DNA of 64,000 nucleotides, from assembly GCA_021292105.1 (NCBI GenBank), contig CM037871.1, positions 16,127,960 to 16,191,959 on the forward strand. The letters run 5' to 3'. The DNA comes from Anadara kagoshimensis. Lineage: Eukaryota > Mollusca > Bivalvia > Arcoida > Arcidae. The stretch's first letter is position 1. The number at the start of each line of letters is the position of its first letter. This document shows, piece after piece, positions 58,169 through 64,000 of this stretch. The notes beneath the pieces were generated by a model that had not been told where the DNA came from, searched no databases, and saw nothing but the letters and a program-made list of their open reading frames with translations. The translations under genes and the position numbers were made by a program.

Positions 58169-58513
58169 CTAAAATTGCAACAAAGATCAATAAACAAATG
58201 AATTATCAAATAAACGATTGATTATATAAAAGACAACATGTCAATTTCTTTTTATCTAGAAATAATACTGAAATTATATTTTTTTAGTATTAAACTTAGG
58301 TATAGTACACTCACAAATATAATGCAAAAACCGAGATCGCTTAAAAGTGCAGATAACAGTTGTTTTAATACAATAATCAAAGACAAATAACCTTTATTTC
58401 TGTAATAACAATCAGCGAAGCATAAGCAAACGCAATCTTAGCTGTAACTCACATACCGAAAATAAGAAATAAGTTAAATCTATTGAAAAAACTGTCGCCA
58501 AATTATTCAACTA

Positions 58514-60070
58514 CACAACAAAAGTTCTAATCGGTCAGTGTTTTATTTTATTATTATGTAGAGTATGTAAAACAATTATATATTTCATTGAATATTCCAA
58601 AAGCTTTGCTCAAATACACATACAATAAAAACAAAATTATCCAGAAAAAATACCAAAAGAACATTTCACTAGCGTCTAAACTGACTGACCCCAAAAACAA
58701 AAAGTCGTACATAGTGTCAATATGGAGTGTAACCTCCATGAGCTCTTATTACTGCTAAACAACGACTACGCATTGACAGAATAAATCTTTGGAGATATTG
58801 CTGGGCAATGCCAACCCATATGTGTAATACATCACGCTCAAGAATGTTTAAATTTAACTGTTGTCGAAGTTCCCTAACGCGCTGCACTTTTGGCCGGCCA
58901 AGGAAGCACTGTTATCCCGTTCGCGGCTAATATGGCTTGTGTAGTTCTAGCTGTGTGACATGTAGCATTGTCTTGTGCTAAAATCACACCGCGGTTGGCA
59001 AAAGTATGAGGCACAATAACAGGCTGTACAATGTTGTTTTGATAACGCCTTGCGTTAGAAGTACCATGAACAGGTACAATTACTGTTTTCGTATGCATTG
59101 AAATTCCTGCCCAGAACATAGGTGAACCACCACCAAAGCTATTTACTTCTTCGATGCAACATTCTTCGTTGCGTTCACCTCGTCGGCGGTATATTGGCGA
59201 CCATCTGTGCCGTTTAAAAATATTCTTGTCTCATCGACAAAAAGAATGTTTGCCAAATCTGCCCTGGTGAAGCGCAAATGCCTTCTTGTCCATGCCAGGC
59301 GTGCTTGTTTATGCATCTTGATGAGGATTGGCGCTTTTTTAAGGTCGACGACATTTAATGCCAACAATTTGCAGACGATTTTGCACCGTTTGTGACGACA
59401 CAGTACGACCGTGTATGTCTTCTGTGCGCCTTAATTTCATTGTAGCGTTCAAGAAACGATTACGCAATTGCGAAAAAGTGATAATTTTGTCTTGGCGGTA
59501 GGTTGTCACTCTTCCCCTTGGACGTTGTGGACGATCTGCGACACTTCCGATTTATCTATACATGGACCAAAGGGCCTGGATTGATGACAATCTTCTGTTA
59601 AAACTTCTAGCCACCAGCAATACATCAAACAGGTGTTTAGTTTTTGTGTGTGAATTTCAGTCATTTTAATGAAATTTCGTAGATTTACCAAATGTAAAAC
59701 ACAAATGACACGTAAAACTGCTTACTTGTCGCAAAGGCGTTCAGGGTTGTATCATTCCTATAGCTCTGCCACGCTCCGCTATTGACATTCTAGCCATCTG
59801 CTGTGTTTTTATGAAACAGAAAGCATTGGCAATATTTTTCCATGTATCAATGTCCTGAATCTTTGTAACGCACGGGCGCTGATCGGTAAACCGCGATATC
59901 GGCCTCGGCGTTTCGGTTGAGTAACTCTTAATCGACACGGGTACGAAAAGCTCGCAGTTTCATAGATAGTAAGGTAGCAGTGAAATAACAAACATTTAAG
60001 TCCAATATAACTTTGCATGCTAAAAAATTTTTCATGTTGTTGCCTGACCGATAAGAACTTTTGTTGGGTG
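58514..60070 (-). mobile_element. Tc1-like DNA transposon, 1,557 bp, inactive
   Basis: Terminal inverted repeats of about 26 bases (CACAACAAAAGTTCT at the left, its complement at 60044-60070) are flanked by TA on both sides, the Tc1/mariner target. Inside on the minus strand are pieces of a Tc1 transposase: ILFVDETRIF (first catalytic Asp), FWAGISMHTK, LAQDNATCHTA (second catalytic Asp), LPWPAKS. The stretch that normally carries the third catalytic residue after WPAKSP is deleted, and the frame is broken in several places upstream. The C-terminus ends RAHGGYTPY. It lies in the intron between the two paralogous-gene exons. Confidence 0.9.
58717..59950 (-). pseudogene. Broken Tc1-like transposase
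   Basis: The transposase survives as frames at about 59741-59950 (N-terminal DNA-binding part, ending near MARMSIAERGRAIGMIQP), 59143-59367 (catalytic start, with VDETR), 58874-59119 (catalytic middle) and 58717-58865 (C-terminal REL..QLNLNILERDVLHI). Frameshifts separate them and about 50 bases around the third acidic residue are missing, so no active enzyme can be made from it. Confidence 0.85.
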
Positions 60071-60382
60071 TATATATGTAGATGAAATTATCTGTATTTA
60101 AAATCTTAAATTTAGAGACAAATTAAGGAGACAATGTAAATTTCATCTATTTTAGTGTGTTTGAAATAAAAAAGTCGACTCACTCTTAAGTTTTGCTTCA
60201 TATTTGGATTTAAAATTCAATTATGACGCCAATAAAAAACTCCTTTGAAGCTGTATTTTATTTCTCCATTATTAATACAGCGATATACGAACTTTTCCTG
60301 TTTATGGTGTATTTGTTTTACACCGTTACAATTAACACTACTTATTACAACAACTCAATATATTTGATATAAATATGAATTA

Positions 60383-60600
60383 CTTCGTAAGTGAGAGGTC
60401 GTGGGTTCAAACACCGACCGGGTCAAACACAAGACTTTAAAGTAGGCAGTGGCTGTTCTTTCGCTAAGCAATCGGCATTACGAAATGAAAGTCATAGTTT
60501 TTTTTTTTCGGATGAACTTAAAAATAAACGAGGTCTCGTGTCACGGTAGGCTTGGCGCGATAAAGAACACTGATGCATTATGCCATAAGCGCAACACACA
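60383..60600 (+). mobile_element. tRNA-derived SINE, family 1, second copy
   Basis: The B box (GGGTTCAAACACC) is followed by CAAGACTTTAAAGTAGGCAG, CTAAGCAATCGGCATT and CGATAAAGAACACTGATGC, colinear with the SINE at 16142-16396. The A-box end is poorly kept. Confidence 0.78.
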
Positions 60601-60604
60601 GTAT

Positions 60605-61568
60605 GTATGTATGAATGGATGGACGGATGGATGGTTTTAGTTATTTATTTAACAATTCATAATTACCGTTACATGACCTAAATAAAAATATTAAACTAAA
60701 TCGATACAAAGGGATGTTTTTTTCTAATATTTGAATGCGTTTATGTTCAAATTATATTTATTTTCACCAACGTGTATTCATCAGTTAATATTCATGGAAC
60801 AAAAATTTATTCGTAAATAACTTGCTTCATTGTATAAAGTTCCTCTAGTGGAAACAATCTCGTATTTCACATTACCTCGTTACATTAAGTGACCTAAAAA
60901 TCAAAACACAATCACATAACGTCATTATATGGGGAGATGACGTTATCTTCCGAAAAAATAACGCCTTCAAGAGTCTTCAAAATTTAGAAATTTTCAATGC
61001 GTTTTGAATTTTAATTTCTAATTTACTTTGTTTTCGAGTTTATACATTCTATTCTTAAACGTTTAATTGGTATTAGACGATGATGAGAAATGAGAGTAAT
61101 TGCGGGTGAGGAACGGATTAAGAAGGTATAATTTGATCTAACAATGATAAAAACGTTTTGTAATAATTCGTATCACGGACCATGACCCCTAATGTTTTTC
61201 AACGGAAATTGCAACACAATTTCTTCTGCATTTATCATCGGAGAGAGAAACAGTAATATTGTCATTATAAAATTCTGATTCAAGTTGTGCTAAAAAGCTT
61301 GTCGGGATTCTGTTGTTTCACTTTTTCTACAATACATCAAGAAGTATAGACTAAATATCAATTTAACATCCAAAAAGGAGGTAGAATGTTCCAAAGCGGT
61401 AAGCTTTTCTTGTTTCTCTAGCTATACTTACCAATATTGTCATCTAAATAGAAAATAAAAGCAACATAAAACTCTGGGACTCTCTAATCAGGATATTTAC
61501 CTTGTCAAATTTAAGATTTTTGTAACCAACATGGATAAGTCTAAACATTATCATCATAAATTTTTTTT

Positions 61569-61603
<35 letters not shown>

Positions 61604-62154
61604 CAAAAACAAAAAAATCAAATGTGAAAGATTCTATGTTTAATACACTATTGATTGCTGATTTGTTTGTTTATTCGTATGAATGAGAATAAATGCAATT
61701 CCTTTTAACTCAAGTGTGAAAACTTGTTTAATCACTCAAATCCACATATAGATACATGTATATTGATGCCATTCTATCCCTTGATAAAACTTAGTTTTGA
61801 GAAATCAACTAATCTCAGTGAGGCTGAAACAGAAGATATTCCTGATTCTTATACTTTGACTTATGACACTACTTAAAGGCTACATTTGAAGCTATATGAC
61901 AAAGATGATGGCTGAAAATTTTCTATTGTCAACTATACTTTTATTTGCAGCAGTATGGTGTATGTGTTTCAAAATGCATGTGCTATGATCAAACTTGTTC
62001 CTACTACGTAAACTTCTGCAAGATGATTGCAAAAATTTTGTTCAATCAGGGATATTTCAAGCAAATGACTGTCAAATCCTTCAACAACTTGTATTATTGG
62101 AAATTATTTCTCTGTATCCAAGATCATCCAAGATATATATTTGAAACGTCTCAT
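60605..62154 (-). other. Intron of the paralogous gene: little seen
   Basis: AT-rich DNA with an (ATA)n tract at 61570 and no exon, hairpin or transposon that I can support. Confidence 0.5.
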
Positions 62155-62300
62155 AGTTCCCTATGTCAAAAGTGTGCCTAACTAAATGGGAGGAACTTAC
62201 CCTTTCGGAGCCAACCGATCTTAATTTTTTGGTTTTAAACTAAACTTGCTGGCTAAACTATTTTAACTATTTGTCAGTTTCAAATTTTTAATATGATTAG
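62155..62300 (-). repeat. R1 copy, eroded, near the paralogous gene
   Basis: TCATAGTTCCCTATGTC, ACTTACCCTTTCGGAGCCA, ACCGATCTTAAT match inverted R1. Confidence 0.55.
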
Positions 62301-62645
62301 TAATTGTGGTTTGGAGATGTTTTTTGTGTAAGTTATCTTAAGAATTGGTTATCCTTTTTCTTTGGTCTTCGAGTAATGTACTAGGTTTTAAAATCAGCAA
62401 AGTCAGTTGTTACTTTATGGTCTACAATTACAATTTGAACCCGGAGATTTTGCGTGTTTAAATTTTCATTGGTATCCGTCACCATTTAAGCGGCCGAGTA
62501 AATAATAAAACTGGACGTCATAAAAATTTGCATATACGTGTTATTTCTTAAAGGTAACAGACGTCTACACATTTAATTAATCATATTCAGATTTGTTTCA
62601 GAAACAAATGACATCTCATTTGGAATCAGTTTTGAAATAACATAC

Positions 62646-62804
62646 TTGCAGAAATCGATGTATTTGTTGACTGCTGGACAGTTGCCGGGTATCCAGAAGG
62701 GTATTGTTTACAAAACGTCCTGCCTTTTATCCCGTGATATGTTGCAGATGTAGAAGGAATACACTGTTTCGAATCTGATATTTTTGTCGCTTCAGGGCAC
62801 TCCA
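62646..62804 (-). CDS. Paralogous gene: ephrin-receptor-like exon (partial, Cys-poor)
   Basis: The exon reads ECPEATKISDSKQCIP, STSATYHGIKGRTFCKQY, PSGYPATVQQ. It aligns over its whole length with exon 23 of the main gene, including SDSKQCIP, and is exactly 159 nt, phase 1 on both sides, with TTCTAG acceptor and GTATGT donor. Several of the module's cysteines are replaced (CIPC to CIPS, CKPC to CKQY, and the last Cys lost). No stop is present. It is either a diverged working paralogue or a decaying one. The rest of its upstream exons would lie beyond 64 kb. Confidence 0.75.
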
Positions 62805-64000
62805 CTAGAAAACAAAACATAATTTATATCCCTTTTTTCATTTGCCATTATTAATTAATCACATATTCAACCCATTTATTTATTCAGTTTTCTTTTAATC
62901 GGGATTGTGATTTCGACATAGATTGAATTTAGAATTTGTTAAAAACATAAATTGGTATTTCCCCTGTCCAGAAAATTTTTGACATTTAGGAAAATGTGCA
63001 TGAATTAAGGCCACATCACTAAGCCAATTTAACCAAATGCATTTACCGGTTTATATAAACACAATATTATTTTTCTTATTGATTACAATACAGGACAAGT
63101 TTAAAAAAAAGTAAATCTCAAATCTTTCTTCACGTGTTTGGTTGTACTTTTCCAAACAAAAGGAATGACCAAAATGCTAATGTTTGCCATGGCAAAAAAG
63201 AGACTAAAAAGAATAACAATCATAAATTGAAGATAATCTTGGACCTAATCTTAAATGATTTAAACTACTGAGCCGATATGTCTGTTGGTTGAAGTGTTCC
63301 TGATTATATAACAAACTCAGTCTGCGATACTATTTAATTGTCAGAAATATACTATTTTCTCAATTTCCTGCTATTTAAAATCTTCAAACACTAAGGTATA
63401 CCACCATGTGCAAAAAAAGATAATAATAAAAAAAAATCTTAGCCAATTTTGGTTAAATATATTTTAATTTTATTTGATACCTTTTCAACTTTTGATTTAA
63501 CAATTGTAGTATAACAACTACTGATGAGGAATTGTTTTTCGAAACGGTCGCCTTTTATTGAAAATTACACTGGTAAAAAATGTAATTGTAACCGATCAAT
63601 AAATTTAAAAATCGGTGTATCTTGATAAGTCTATAAGAAACTGACTGGAGACTGACATTACATGTTTTAAAAAAGATTCTATGAAAACAAGGATATGTCG
63701 TAAAACTAAACGAACATATGGAACTTACGTAATAGTATTTTATCATCAACACATCAATCAGAAGGTAAGATACATATTTAACTTTCCACGATAATAGCGT
63801 CCATGTGATTGAGTAATTAATAATTGATTTAGAAATTGCTATCATCTATTTAACAACTAATATTGCTTTGGTTGAGTAATGACATTGGATAGGCAAAAAT
63901 TGTCGAAAATGACATAAGAAACTAATGTTTGGGGACTCGGAGTGGATCTAGCGCTATTCACTAATATATATATATATATATGGCCATGCTTTAGTCGTTG
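62805..64000 (-). other. Right edge: no exon recognised
   Basis: The next upstream exon of the paralogous gene (the counterpart of exon 22) was looked for and not found, so it probably lies past the window end. A (TA)n tract is at 63963. Confidence 0.5.

Overview
The window looks like nuclear DNA of a bivalve (or at least molluscan) animal. It is AT-rich, has no operons or long open frames, and is full of short interspersed repeats. Its one convincing gene is split into many short exons with GT/AG borders. The phylum is inferred from the gene's domain set and from repeats of a molluscan style (tRNA-headed SINEs, a CGACGGACGACG-type repeat, Tc1 and mariner remnants). No species can be named from sequence alone.

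The main gene lies on the minus strand from about 44.6 kb down to 12.7 kb. I assembled 25 coding exons by hand. Every reading-frame junction fits, and the total is 4,488 nt, or 1,495 residues plus a stop. The predicted product is a single-pass type I membrane protein. Its order is: signal peptide; short Cys region; an RQKR site followed by a hydrophobic Gly/Ala/Ile segment; HYR; sushi; sushi; HYR; sushi; sushi; an unnamed domain with a run of five Arg; two ephrin-receptor-like Cys modules; a LamG/pentraxin-like domain; two EGF; TSP1; sushi; a second copy of the unnamed domain, with an RKKR site; one ephrin-receptor-like module; a transmembrane helix; and a short tail. The content recalls SVEP1-type extracellular proteins, but this one is membrane-anchored and much shorter. 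Twenty of the 24 introns are phase 1, as expected for shuffled extracellular modules.

Two exons of a paralogous gene lie on the same strand at 62.6-62.8 kb and 58.1 kb. They match the penultimate exons of the main gene (same 159-nt ephrin-like exon length, same phases, equivalent membrane helix). That gene's 5' part would lie beyond the right edge. A broken Tc1-like transposon sits in the intron between the two exons.

Layout: 1-2.2 kb, tandemly repeated non-coding DNA; 2.2-12.6 kb, 3' flank with repeats, a mariner fragment and nested palindromic repeats; 12.7-44.6 kb, the main gene, with large introns carrying MITEs, SINEs, a foldback element and a minisatellite; 44.6-58 kb, intergenic DNA with hairpins and a pair of long direct repeats; 58-62.8 kb, the end of the paralogous gene; 62.8-64 kb, nothing recognised. 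The best candidates for something new are the cleavable N-terminus that looks like a fusion peptide and the twice-used domain with a dibasic cleavage site.
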